From the NCBI GenBank assembly GCA_023023105.1, contig CP083824.1, positions 1,860,001 through 1,924,000 on the forward strand: a DNA stretch of 64,000 nucleotides, read 5' to 3'. A program made the translations under genes and the position numbers. The notes under the pieces were generated by a model. It had not been told where the DNA came from, searched no databases, and saw nothing but the letters and a program-made list of their open reading frames with translations. Positions within the stretch are counted from its first letter, which is position 1. Each line of letters begins with the position of its first letter. This stretch comes from Enterobacter ludwigii (GTDB taxonomy: Bacteria; Pseudomonadota; Gammaproteobacteria; Enterobacterales; Enterobacteriaceae). Shown here in pieces: positions 56,546 through 64,000 of the stretch.

Positions 56546-57727
56546 TTAACGCTCGACGGTCAGAGCGATGCCTTGTCCGCCGCCTACGCACAGGGTGACG
56601 AGTCCTTTTTTAGCCCCCTGACGCTGCATTTCGTACAGCAGCGTGACGAGAATGCGGCAGCCGGAAGCACCAATCGGATGACCCAGCGCAATCGCGCCAC
56701 CGTTGACGTTCACCTTTGACTCATCCCAGCCGAGCAGCTTGCCCACCGCCAGCGCTTGCGCCGCAAAGGCTTCATTGGCTTCAATGAGATCCACGTCATC
56801 GAGCGTCCAGCCAGCCCGCGCCAGAGCCGTCTGACAGGCACTGACCGGACCAATTCCCATCACGGATGGGTCAACGCCCGTCACGGCGTAACTCACGATG
56901 CGGCCCAGGATCGGCAAACCGCTTTCCCGTGCTTTTTCCTCGCTCATCAACAGTACCGCAGCGGCACCATCATTGAGCGTTGAGGCATTACCCGCCGTGA
57001 CCGTGCCTTCCTCGTGTAAAAACGCGGGGCGCAGTTGCGCGAGCTGTTCTGCGGTGGTTCCCGGCCGGGGCTGTTCATCACGGCTGATGATCAGGGGCGG
57101 CTTTTTACCCTGTTTCACCGTCACTGGCACTATTTCGGCGTCGAATCGACCGGATTCAGCCGCGGATGCAGCTTTTTGCTGCGACCGGGCGGCAAAGGCG
57201 TCCTGCTGCTCGCGCGAAATGCCGTACTGCCGGGCGATGTTTTCTGCGGTGATCCCCATGTGGTAATCGTTGAACGCATCCCATAGCCCGTCGGTAATCA
57301 TGCTGTCCTGCAGGTCTGTATGACCAAAACGCAACCCTGATCGCGCACCGTCCAGCAGATAAGGCGCGTTGCTCATGCTCTCCTGACCGCCCGCGATAAC
57401 CACGTCGGCATCGCCACAGCGGATCGCCTGCGCGGCCAGTTGCACCGCTTTTAAGCCCGCACCACACACCAGATTGACCGTTGTCGCGGGCGTTTTGACA
57501 GGTAACCCGGCGCGGATTGCCGTCTGGCGCGCGGGGTTTTGTCCACAGCCTGCCGTCAGCACCTGACCGAAGAGCAACTCGTCTATTTGATCTGCATGCA
57601 AACCGCTGGTCGCAAGCAGGTGTTGTACCGCTACTGCACCCAGTTCAACTGCAGAAAGGGAGGCGAGCGAGCCGCGAAAACCACCCACAGGGGTTCGCGC
57701 TGCCCCGACAATCATGACGTTTTTCAT
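56546..57727 (-). CDS. Acetyl-CoA C-acetyltransferase (thiolase)
   Basis: 393 residues. Cleaves acetoacetyl-CoA with CoA to two acetyl-CoA. The nucleophile is Cys88 in [21 protein letters not shown], the His in [14 protein letters not shown] and the base Cys in [11 protein letters not shown] complete the thiolase set. It resembles AtoB. It starts 9 bases after the CoA transferase beta gene and ends 46 bases before the permease gene. Confidence 0.92.
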   Translation of the reverse strand: MKNVMIVGAARTPVGGFRGSLASLSAVELGAVAVQHLLATSGLHADQIDELLFGQVLTAGCGQNPARQTAIRAGLPVKTPATTVNLVCGAGLKAVQLAAQAIRCGDADVVIAGGQESMSNAPYLLDGARSGLRFGHTDLQDSMITDGLWDAFNDYHMGITAENIARQYGISREQQDAFAARSQQKAASAAESGRFDAEIVPVTVKQGKKPPLIISRDEQPRPGTTAEQLAQLRPAFLHEEGTVTAGNASTLNDGAAAVLLMSEEKARESGLPILGRIVSYAVTGVDPSVMGIGPVSACQTALARAGWTLDDVDLIEANEAFAAQALAVGKLLGWDESKVNVNGGAIALGHPIGASGCRILVTLLYEMQRQGAKKGLVTLCVGGGQGIALTVER

Positions 57728-57736
57728 GTTGAGTCC

Positions 57737-58393
57737 TCAGCTGAAGCGCATCTCGCGAACGTCGTCCGCCACTGTTATTTTCCCGGCCGTTTTCGCCACG
57801 ATCTCGTCGATACTCACCCCCGGAGCGTATTCCCGAAGAATGAACGTGCCGTCCTTGATCTCCAGTAACGCGAGGTCGGTTAAGACCCGACGGATGCAGC
57901 CCACGCCCGTGAGTGGCAGCGTGCAGCGGGGGAGTAGCTTTGACTCACCGCTTTTTGACGCGTGGGTCATTACCACTATGATGTTCTGTGCCCCGGCAAC
58001 GAGATCCATTGCTCCTCCCATCCCTTTCACCATCTTCCCGGGGATCATCCACGAGGCGATATTCCCTTCGACGTCCACTTCAAACGCACCCAATACGGTC
58101 AGATCGACATGACCGCCACGGATCATGGCGAATGACTGAGCCGAGTCGAAAATGGCAGCACCGATCCGCGCGGTCACCGTCTGTTTACCGGCGTTAATCA
58201 TGTCGGCGTCGAGGTTCCGTTCATCCGGGAATTCCCCCATTCCCAGCAGACCGTTTTCCGACTGGAGCATCACATCCATCCCCGGTGGAATGTAGTTCGC
58301 CACCAGGGTAGGGATGCCGATCCCCAGGTTGACGTAGTAACCGTCGCGCAGCTCGCGAGCGACGCGCATTGCCATCTGTTCACGGGTCAACAT
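57737..58393 (-). CDS. 3-oxoacid CoA-transferase subunit B
   Basis: 218 residues. Carries the catalytic Glu46 in the SENGLLG motif that forms the CoA thioester intermediate. With subunit A it moves CoA to acetoacetate. GIGIPTLVANYIPPG and GGAMDLVAGAQNIIVVMTH are typical of the ScoB/AtoA group. Whether succinyl-CoA (Sco type) or acetyl-CoA (Ato type) is the donor cannot be read from the sequence. It starts two bases after subunit A ends. Confidence 0.92.
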   Translation of the reverse strand: MLTREQMAMRVARELRDGYYVNLGIGIPTLVANYIPPGMDVMLQSENGLLGMGEFPDERNLDADMINAGKQTVTARIGAAIFDSAQSFAMIRGGHVDLTVLGAFEVDVEGNIASWMIPGKMVKGMGGAMDLVAGAQNIIVVMTHASKSGESKLLPRCTLPLTGVGCIRRVLTDLALLEIKDGTFILREYAPGVSIDEIVAKTAGKITVADDVREMRFS

Positions 58394-58395
58394 TG

Positions 58396-59103
58396 TCAGA
58401 CTCCTTCCGCGCGCAGCGTGCGCTGTTCAATGCGTTTTTCAAACTGGCCGACAATCACTCTGTCGACGTAAATTCCTGGGGTGTGAATAGCGGACGGAGG
58501 CAGTTCGCCCGGAGGAACAATTTCTTCCACCTCCACAACGGTTATCCGGCCCGCCGTGGCCATCAGCGGATTAAAGTTTTGCGCGGTATGGCGATAGATA
58601 ACGTTGCCGTACCAGTCTGCTTTCCAGCCTTTGATAAGCGCGAAATCACCCGTAATGGCCTCTTCGAGGACGTAGTGTTTCCCCGCAAACTGACGAATTT
58701 CCTTGCCAGTCGCCACGGGAGTGCCATAACCGGTGGCGGTGTAAAATGCCGGAATACCGGCTCCACCCGCGCGCACTTTTTCTGCCAGCGAGCCCTGAGG
58801 CGTGAGTTCAATCTCCAGCTCACCGCTCAATACCTGTTGCTCGAATAGCGCGTTCTCACCCACGTAAGACGCCACCACCTTGCGTACCTGCCGCGTCTCA
58901 AGCAGTATTCCGAGGCCGAAACCATCCACGCCGCAGTTGTTTGAAACCACCGTCAGATCGTTCACCTGACGGCGTCTGACTTCTGCAATCAGGTTCTCTG
59001 GGATGCCACACAAGCCGAAACCGCCTGCCAGCAAGGTCATTCCGTTCGTCAGCCCATCCAGCGCTTGCGCATAGCTACTGACGCGTTTATCCAGTCCCGC
59101 CAT
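58396..59103 (-). CDS. 3-oxoacid CoA-transferase subunit A
   Basis: 235 residues from ATG 59103, eight bases after GGGAGAG. ATGs at 59109 and 59136 are less well placed. The CoA-binding glycine loop is [16 protein letters not shown] (about 25-40), and [16 protein letters not shown] follows. First gene of the operon scoA-scoB-thiolase-permease-dehydrogenase. It is divergent from the LysR gene. Confidence 0.92.
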   Translation of the reverse strand: MAGLDKRVSSYAQALDGLTNGMTLLAGGFGLCGIPENLIAEVRRRQVNDLTVVSNNCGVDGFGLGILLETRQVRKVVASYVGENALFEQQVLSGELEIELTPQGSLAEKVRAGGAGIPAFYTATGYGTPVATGKEIRQFAGKHYVLEEAITGDFALIKGWKADWYGNVIYRHTAQNFNPLMATAGRITVVEVEEIVPPGELPPSAIHTPGIYVDRVIVGQFEKRIEQRTLRAEGV

Positions 59104-59147
59104 CGTCATCTCTCCCGTTGTCCGTGCCGGTATCATTAGGGGCGGTG

Positions 59148-59186
59148 ACTCATTTGTTAATTTTGAATTTGTGACTCACTCATTTG
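59148..59186. promoter_or_regulatory. Paired ACTCATTTG direct repeats in the scoA promoter region
   Basis: ACTCATTTG occurs at 59148-59156 and 59178-59186, thirty bases apart (about three helical turns), 45-83 bases upstream of scoA. They could be regulator or promoter sites. No protein is assigned. Confidence 0.4.
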
Positions 59187-59203
59187 GTTTTTTTATTAAT
59201 TTA

Positions 59204-59235
59204 CTGTTAACTAAATTTTTTCAATTAGTTAACAG
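59204..59235. promoter_or_regulatory. Perfect 11-bp inverted repeat before the LysR gene
   Basis: CTGTTAACTAA (59204-59214) and TTAGTTAACAG (59225-59235), ten bases apart, end nine bases before the LysR start and include the first bases of its AGGA ribosome site. It contains the T-N11-A type symmetry of LysR operators. It may be the regulator's own operator, and as RNA it could hide the ribosome site. Confidence 0.6.
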
Positions 59236-59243
59236 GATGAAAA

Positions 59244-60167
59244 ATGAGAATGAGTGTCAAACAGTTACGCGCGTTTTTAGCGGTAGCTCACACTCTGAAT
59301 TTCGCGCACGCCAGCGAACGGCTAAATCTCTCTCAGCCAGCACTGAGCCTGACGATTAAAGGTCTTGAGGATGTGCTGGGAGGGCCGCTGCTGCAGCGGA
59401 GCACGCGTAAAGTGGCGTTGACACAGGAAGGGGAGACGTTTTTGCCCATGGCGCGGCAACTGCTTGCCGACTGGGATAACGTCGAAGAGGCGATGCATCA
59501 GTGTTTTACGCTACAGCGTGGCAAAATCTCGGTCGCGGCCATGCCGTCGTTTGCCGCGAATGTCTTACCGGAGGTACTCAAAGCCTTTCGCGATCGCCAC
59601 GCCGGGATCAACGTCACCGTGCATGATGTCATCAACGAACACGTGATCGAGATGGTTCGGGAAGGGCGGGTGGAGATGGGGATCGCGTTTGAGCCGGCAC
59701 CCACGCATAACCTGCTGTTTACGCCCCTGGGTCTCGACAGATTTGTCGCCATTGTGCCGAAAGATTCCTCTCTTGCCGGTAAAAAACGCTTGTCATGGGA
59801 AGAGCTGCTGACGCTGGATTTCATCACCCTGCAGCGACCCTCAGCGGTACGTCTGATGATGGAAGAGGAACTGGCCCGAAGCGGCAGAAAACTGGATGTG
59901 GCGCTGGAGAGTCATCAACTGGTGACGGTGGGGCGGATGGTCGCCAGTGGATTGGGCGGCAGCGCTGTTCCGGCATTGTGCGAAACACAGATGGCTGCGT
60001 TAGGCGCGGTCTGTATTCCACTGGATAACCCGCTTATTGAGAAATGCATTGGCGTGATCCATCCAGGGCACACACAGCTTTCAAAAGCGGCGCGTGCCCT
60101 GCTGGAAACACTGAAGGATTTTTATCAGCCTGGTCAGGGGGCGAGAAACACCTGCGGCGTGGCGTAA
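59244..60167 (+). CDS. LysR-family regulator of the hydroxybutyrate operon
   Basis: 307 residues. The N-terminal winged helix is MSVKQLRAFLAVAHTLNFA, with the recognition helix in LSQPALSLTIKGLE. The C-terminal periplasmic-binding-like domain is the effector site. It is divergent from scoA, the usual layout for a LysR protein that controls its neighbour. The start at 59244 has AGGA six bases upstream; the effector is likely hydroxybutyrate or acetoacetate (inferred). Its last 34 bases overlap the convergent hmuV. Confidence 0.88.
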   Translation: MRMSVKQLRAFLAVAHTLNFAHASERLNLSQPALSLTIKGLEDVLGGPLLQRSTRKVALTQEGETFLPMARQLLADWDNVEEAMHQCFTLQRGKISVAAMPSFAANVLPEVLKAFRDRHAGINVTVHDVINEHVIEMVREGRVEMGIAFEPAPTHNLLFTPLGLDRFVAIVPKDSSLAGKKRLSWEELLTLDFITLQRPSAVRLMMEEELARSGRKLDVALESHQLVTVGRMVASGLGGSAVPALCETQMAALGAVCIPLDNPLIEKCIGVIHPGHTQLSKAARALLETLKDFYQPGQGARNTCGVA

Positions 60168-60913
60168 TCTGGATGTCTGCCGACGAGCACTTCTGCCCCG
60201 TACCAGTGTGCCAGCGCATCAGCCTGCAAAACAGCTTCAGGTACGCCTTCGCAGACCAATCTGCCATTGTGTAACAGCAGGATCCGATCCGCCCACAGCG
60301 CCGCCAGATTAAGATCGTGCAGCACGACGCAGACGTGGAGATCTCCCTGATGGGTCAGGGATTTCAGCAGGCGCAGCAGATGTTGCTGGTGATAGAGATC
60401 CAGCGCAGACGTGGGTTCATCAAGGAACAGCCAGCCGCGCGGCGCACCCTCGTGCCACAGCTGCGCCAGCGCCCGCGCAAGCTGGATCCGCTGCTGTTCC
60501 CCACCGGAGAGTGCGGCAAACTGCCTGCCCGCCAGCGGTAAACATCCGGTAATCTGCATCACCTCCTGAACAACTGCGGGTTCGGGGTAGCGAGTCCAGG
60601 GAGCGCGGCCCATGCCGACTACCGCCTCCACAGGCCAGTCGAAGCCGAGCTGCGTGTTCTGGCGCATCACCGCCCGGCGGCGAGCGAGTCTTTCCGGCTG
60701 CCAGGCATTGAGGGGGATATCTGCCAGGTTGCACTGCCCGCCAGTAGGGTTTAAATAGCCCGTGAGCAGCCGCAGTAACGTCGATTTTCCGGCGCCATTC
60801 GGGCCAATCAACGCCACCATTTCACCCATGGATAAATCCAGGGATACCTCGTTTATAAGCGTCCGGTGTCCGGTGTGGAAATCTATTTTTTCTGCACAAT
60901 AGCGTTCAGCCAT
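60134..60913 (-). CDS. hmuV: Haem ABC transporter ATPase HmuV
   Basis: 259 residues from ATG 60913, five bases after GGAGG. A GTG at 60925 overlaps that site. Walker A is [14 protein letters not shown], the signature is LSGGEQQRIQLAR, and Walker B is WLFLDEP with TSALD. VMRQNTQLGFDWPVEAVVGMG is typical of the HmuV/ChuV group. The start overlaps the end of hmuU by eight bases. Last gene of hmuRSTUV. Confidence 0.94.
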   Translation of the reverse strand: MAERYCAEKIDFHTGHRTLINEVSLDLSMGEMVALIGPNGAGKSTLLRLLTGYLNPTGGQCNLADIPLNAWQPERLARRRAVMRQNTQLGFDWPVEAVVGMGRAPWTRYPEPAVVQEVMQITGCLPLAGRQFAALSGGEQQRIQLARALAQLWHEGAPRGWLFLDEPTSALDLYHQQHLLRLLKSLTHQGDLHVCVVLHDLNLAALWADRILLLHNGRLVCEGVPEAVLQADALAHWYGAEVLVGRHPDYATPQVFLAP

Positions 60914-61898
60914 GCTCGCCTCCACGACGAAAGATCAGCCACAGAAACCACGGCGCGCCGAGAAGGCTGGTCAGCAAACCAACCGGCATTTCCGCCGGGG
61001 CGACCAGGGTACGAGCCACCGTATCCGCAATCAGCAGCAGTGCCGCGCCGGCGAGTACAGATCCGGGGATCACCGCCCGGTGATCTGCCCCGAGCCACAT
61101 GCGCATCAGGTGGGGGACCACAAGACCGACAAAACCGATAACGCCACTGACCGCTACCGCAGCGGCGACCAGCAAGGCGCTACACAGCAGCAGGATCCGC
61201 TGCACAACCGCAACCTCCACACCGAGATAGTGCGCTTCTTCTTCACCTAATTGCAGTAAATTGAGCGCGCTGGCAAGACGCCATATCACCAGAAGAGTGG
61301 GCATCATCAGCGAGGTGACGGCCAGCAATGTTGACCATTGTGCCTGGCCGAGGCTGCCCATACCCCAAAGTGAAAGCTGGCGAAGCTGTGCATCATTACT
61401 GAGCCATGACAGCACACCGACGGCTGCCCCGCACAGGGCATTAATGGCGATACCTACTAGCAACAACCGGGAGAGCGAGCTGTTACGCTGCTGGCTGAGA
61501 AGGAAAATCACGAAAGTGGCAGACAGCGCGCCGAAAAAGGCCGCGATCATCGGGGCATAAAGCATGACCAGTGCAGGTAACGAGAGCGGAATAACCACCC
61601 ATAACGCAACGGCAAGCGCCGCACCGCTGCTGATCCCGAGCAGGCCCGGATCTGCCAGCGGGTTACGAAATAACCCCTGCATTACACAGCCTGCCAGCGC
61701 CAGTGAACCCCCAATAACCAGCGCCAACAGCACTCGGGGCAGGCGTATGGTCAGCCAGATCTGACGCAGCGCATCATCGCTGCCGTTCCACAGCAGGCTG
61801 ACCGGTAGATGCAACGCGCCAAAACCGGTCGCCACGATCGTCATCGTCGTGAGGAGTGCGGTCAGTATCCACAGTGACAAGGTGATCCGTCGGGACAT
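60906..61898 (-). CDS. hmuU: Haem ABC transporter permease HmuU
   Basis: 330 residues with about ten helices, FecCD family. LPRVLLALVIGGSLALAGCV and GVIGFVGLVVPHLMRMWLG are the conserved elements, the second being the ATPase contact. It forms the inner-membrane haem channel. It shares one base (TGATG) with the end of hmuT. Confidence 0.95.
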   Translation of the reverse strand: MSRRITLSLWILTALLTTMTIVATGFGALHLPVSLLWNGSDDALRQIWLTIRLPRVLLALVIGGSLALAGCVMQGLFRNPLADPGLLGISSGAALAVALWVVIPLSLPALVMLYAPMIAAFFGALSATFVIFLLSQQRNSSLSRLLLVGIAINALCGAAVGVLSWLSNDAQLRQLSLWGMGSLGQAQWSTLLAVTSLMMPTLLVIWRLASALNLLQLGEEEAHYLGVEVAVVQRILLLCSALLVAAAVAVSGVIGFVGLVVPHLMRMWLGADHRAVIPGSVLAGAALLLIADTVARTLVAPAEMPVGLLTSLLGAPWFLWLIFRRGGEHG

Positions 61899-62719
61899 CA
61901 GGGTAGTTGCTCCGCTCTGACGCGCAACTGCTGAATTGCCTGCGGCGTTCGCACGCCAAACCCCAGAAGCGCCATATCATCAATTGCCAGCAGCTGCTTG
62001 TTGCGTCCCGCCGGCGTTTGCGCCAGACCCGGCAGTTTCCAGAGATTGTCTTCACCGCCCAGCGCGTTGATACCTTCCTGAGAAATCACCACCAGGTCGG
62101 GCTGGCTGGCAATCACGCCCTCCTGTGACAGCGGTTGATAGCGGGTAAAACCTTGCATCGCATTTCTAAGCCCCGCCGCCTGAATGGCGGCATCCGCTGC
62201 GGTCTGTTGTCCGGCAGCCATTGCGGTCATCCCTCCATGGTTGAGGATAAACAGCACCCGCTTGTTGAGTGGCGAGGCGGGCAGGGCGGTCAGGGCCTGA
62301 CGTAACGTGTTACGCAGGATTTCTCCCTCAACCTCGCGATGTGTCGCTTGCGCGATGACCCGCACCTTTTCATCAATGACGCCCAGCGCGTTACTTGCCG
62401 GAACGGTGATGACCCTGATATGGCTTTGCTCAACCTGTTTTAATGCCAGAGACGGTTGCGCCTGGGCGCTTGCCAGCACCAGGGTGGGACGCATGGACAA
62501 AATGCCTTCCGCATTCAGCTGGCGCAAATATCCCACGTCAGGCAGATCGTTTGCTGCCTGTGGCCACTGACTGGTACTGTCGCGAGCCACCAGAGACGAC
62601 TGTGCGCCAAGGGCAAAGACAATTTCCGTCACGTCGCCGCCAAGCGTAACGATTTTCTCCTGCGTGGCGGCAAACGCCATCAGGGGCAGGGCGCTGAGAA
62701 CGGCGATCCATTTTTTCAT
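61898..62719 (-). CDS. hmuT: Periplasmic haem-binding protein HmuT
   Basis: 273 residues. The signal peptide is MKKWIAVLSALPLMAFA. The mature part is a two-lobed class III receptor with a rigid helix between lobes. IVTLGGDVTEIVFALGAQ and VARDSTSQWP match haem receptors of the HmuT group. Delivers haem to HmuUV. A four-base ATGA overlap with hmuS. Confidence 0.94.
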   Translation of the reverse strand: MKKWIAVLSALPLMAFAATQEKIVTLGGDVTEIVFALGAQSSLVARDSTSQWPQAANDLPDVGYLRQLNAEGILSMRPTLVLASAQAQPSLALKQVEQSHIRVITVPASNALGVIDEKVRVIAQATHREVEGEILRNTLRQALTALPASPLNKRVLFILNHGGMTAMAAGQQTAADAAIQAAGLRNAMQGFTRYQPLSQEGVIASQPDLVVISQEGINALGGEDNLWKLPGLAQTPAGRNKQLLAIDDMALLGFGVRTPQAIQQLRVRAEQLP

Positions 62720-63744
62720 GCGGCCAACCCTTTCGCCGTTAAGGCGTCAATCTGGCTACGCCATTGGCTCTGTTCCGGCTCGCCTTCGGTACGCTGACCA
62801 TACAGCTGAGCGATTTGCGTGCCGTCGGCGGCAAACAGCTCCAGGCTAGTGACATGCCCGTCAGCCGTCGGTTTGCGCGTGACCCACGTTTCCGCAATGG
62901 CTTCTTCAAGCAGATGCAGGGTAAAGGTCGGGTTAAAGATGTTGAGCCAGCCTTTCATCGGCACCAGCTTTTCCACCGCGCCGGTGAAGATCTGCACGCA
63001 GCCGCGGTTGCCGACAAACACCATAATTTCGTTGCCGTCCTGGCGCGCCGTCTCCAGCAGCTGCGCCAGCGCGGAGTTCTCTACCCTGCAGGCCAGATCG
63101 TCACCCACCAGGTTAAACGCCTGCTGGCGGCTGAGATTGTGGCGCTTCAGCAGGCCGAAGAACTGGTGCACGTCGGTCATGGCGCGCCACTCTGTGTCCA
63201 CGAGCGCGGCTTGCGCGTTTTCTGCGTGAACCGGGACATCGGCCACCTTTAACGCCAGCGGTGGATTATCGGCAAAGATAAAGCGGCTCAGTACGTCGCT
63301 CCAGGCGGATACGTCGGTGCTATCGGTGGCGTAGACCTTCAGCAGCGCATCACCATGATGGTCGAAGAACTGGATGCTCTGACGCTCGCCGCGCGCGGTA
63401 GCTTCACTGATGTGAAAAACGCTCGCCCACTGATTGAGGAACAGACGCAGATCCAGTCCGCGTGGGTTCAGTACCAGCCCGGCGTGACCGTGGAGATGCT
63501 GATTGGTGAAGGTCCCTACCTGCTCGTGAACGGCATGGTCATTGCGGCAAATGCATTTGGTTTCGCCCACGGCTTCCAGCGCGCCAAGGATATCGCGGAT
63601 CTCACCGTTCAGGCGCCAGGCATCGTGGCCGACGCGGGCAAAGGTCAGTTCAGCTTCACTGATGTTCATTAAACCTGCGATGTCACGCGCGTACTTACCC
63701 GGGTTTTCTTCTTTTAGCTCAAGCCAGCGTGTGTAGTGATTCAT
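62716..63744 (-). CDS. hmuS: Haem-degrading/carrier protein HmuS (ChuS family)
   Basis: 342 residues from ATG 63744, exactly the length of E. coli O157 ChuS. It breaks haem down in the cytoplasm and frees iron. Two similar halves are seen, with AMTDVHQFFGLLKRHNLSR and VFVGNRGCVQIFTGAVEKL in the second. GAAGGA lies seven bases before 63744. Earlier in-frame starts at 63762 and 63798 would run through a hairpin and are unlikely. Confidence 0.95.
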   Translation of the reverse strand: MNHYTRWLELKEENPGKYARDIAGLMNISEAELTFARVGHDAWRLNGEIRDILGALEAVGETKCICRNDHAVHEQVGTFTNQHLHGHAGLVLNPRGLDLRLFLNQWASVFHISEATARGERQSIQFFDHHGDALLKVYATDSTDVSAWSDVLSRFIFADNPPLALKVADVPVHAENAQAALVDTEWRAMTDVHQFFGLLKRHNLSRQQAFNLVGDDLACRVENSALAQLLETARQDGNEIMVFVGNRGCVQIFTGAVEKLVPMKGWLNIFNPTFTLHLLEEAIAETWVTRKPTADGHVTSLELFAADGTQIAQLYGQRTEGEPEQSQWRSQIDALTAKGLAA

Positions 63745-63766
63745 TGTCTCGTCCTTCTTCATGGAT

Positions 63767-63784
63767 GCCCCGGTGAACCGGGGC
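63767..63784. promoter_or_regulatory. Hairpin between hmuR and hmuS
   Basis: GCCCCGG-TGAA-CCGGGGC is a perfect seven-bp stem with a four-base loop, between the hmuR stop (63792) and the hmuS start (63744). It has no T tract, so it may be an mRNA processing or stabilising element that sets hmuR above hmuSTUV. Confidence 0.5.
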
Positions 63785-63791
63785 GAGGGGG

Positions 63792-64000
63792 TTACCACTG
63801 ATAGCTTACGAAAATCTTGCCGTTGCGACCGTCCTGCGGAATACCCTGCGGTGACCAGTATTCTTTGTCGAAGGCGTTACCCAGCACCACCGTCGTTGTG
63901 ATGCCTTTCAGTTGTGCCTGACCCTGATAGCTGACGTAGAAATCGTTGACCGCGTAGCCAGGCTGCTTTTTGTAACTGCTGCTGATGTGCGTTGAACGGT
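63792..64000 (-). CDS. hmuR: TonB-dependent haem receptor HmuR, C-terminal part only
   Basis: The last 69 residues of an outer-membrane receptor that runs off the window edge. The visible part is beta-barrel strand sequence (YAVNDFYVSYQGQ; TTVVLGNAFDKEYW) and ends in GKIFVSYQW, with the terminal aromatic residue that outer-membrane barrels need for assembly. The position upstream of hmuS identifies it as the haem receptor. Confidence 0.88.
   Translation of the reverse strand, partial: RSTHISSSYKKQPGYAVNDFYVSYQGQAQLKGITTTVVLGNAFDKEYWSPQGIPQDGRNGKIFVSYQW

Overview
The window is a chromosomal segment of an enterobacterium close to Enterobacter and its relatives. Almost every gene is a full-length, near-identical counterpart of an Escherichia coli K-12 gene from the topB to selO (ydiU) interval, in largely the same order but read in the opposite orientation. 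Two blocks that K-12 lacks, a hydroxybutyrate catabolic operon and a haem-uptake (hmu) operon, sit at the right end. The species cannot be fixed from the sequence alone. No tRNA, rRNA, CRISPR array or intact insertion sequence was seen.

Layout. 1-1608 is the 3' part of topB. 1651-5475 is an AT-rich accessory island between topB and gdhA. It is flanked by an imperfect 18-bp direct repeat (17/18) and holds a PAAR-domain effector with a long C-terminal toxin region, a two-helix membrane protein that is the likely immunity partner, an unrecognised upstream gene with a probable frameshift at its start, and a decayed tyrosine recombinase. 5522-15169 is gdhA, ynjH, nudG, a rearranged ynj cluster (ynjA-ynjF split from ynjBCDE), one TVP38 membrane protein and xthA. 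15515-21626 is the arginine succinyltransferase operon astCADBE behind a sigma-54 promoter. 21964-25686 is spy, ves, cho (LexA box), nadE and osmE. 25786-31204 is the chitobiose operon chbBCARFG with a CRP-like site and a ChiX small-RNA target. 31244-41316 is katE, cedA, tcyP, ydjM (two LexA boxes), hxpB, yniB, yniA, ydiZ, pfkB, ydiY and two very small membrane-protein genes. 41641-48812 is the translation cluster thrS-infC-rpmI-rplT-pheM-pheST-ihfA with its known RNA controls. 48916-54286 is btuC-btuE-btuD-nlpC, rflP and selO.

54327-60167 is a 3-hydroxybutyrate/acetoacetate locus: a dehydrogenase, a GntP-type permease, a thiolase and a two-subunit CoA transferase, with a divergent LysR regulator whose leader carries a perfect 11-bp inverted repeat. 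Together these would import hydroxybutyrate, oxidise it to acetoacetate, activate it with CoA and cleave it to acetyl-CoA. 60134-64000 is hmuV, hmuU, hmuT, hmuS and the 3' end of hmuR, for haem uptake and breakdown.

The least described material is the topB-gdhA island and its orphan effector module. The rest is mostly well-known core genome, with several regulatory RNA and operator sites that can be read directly.
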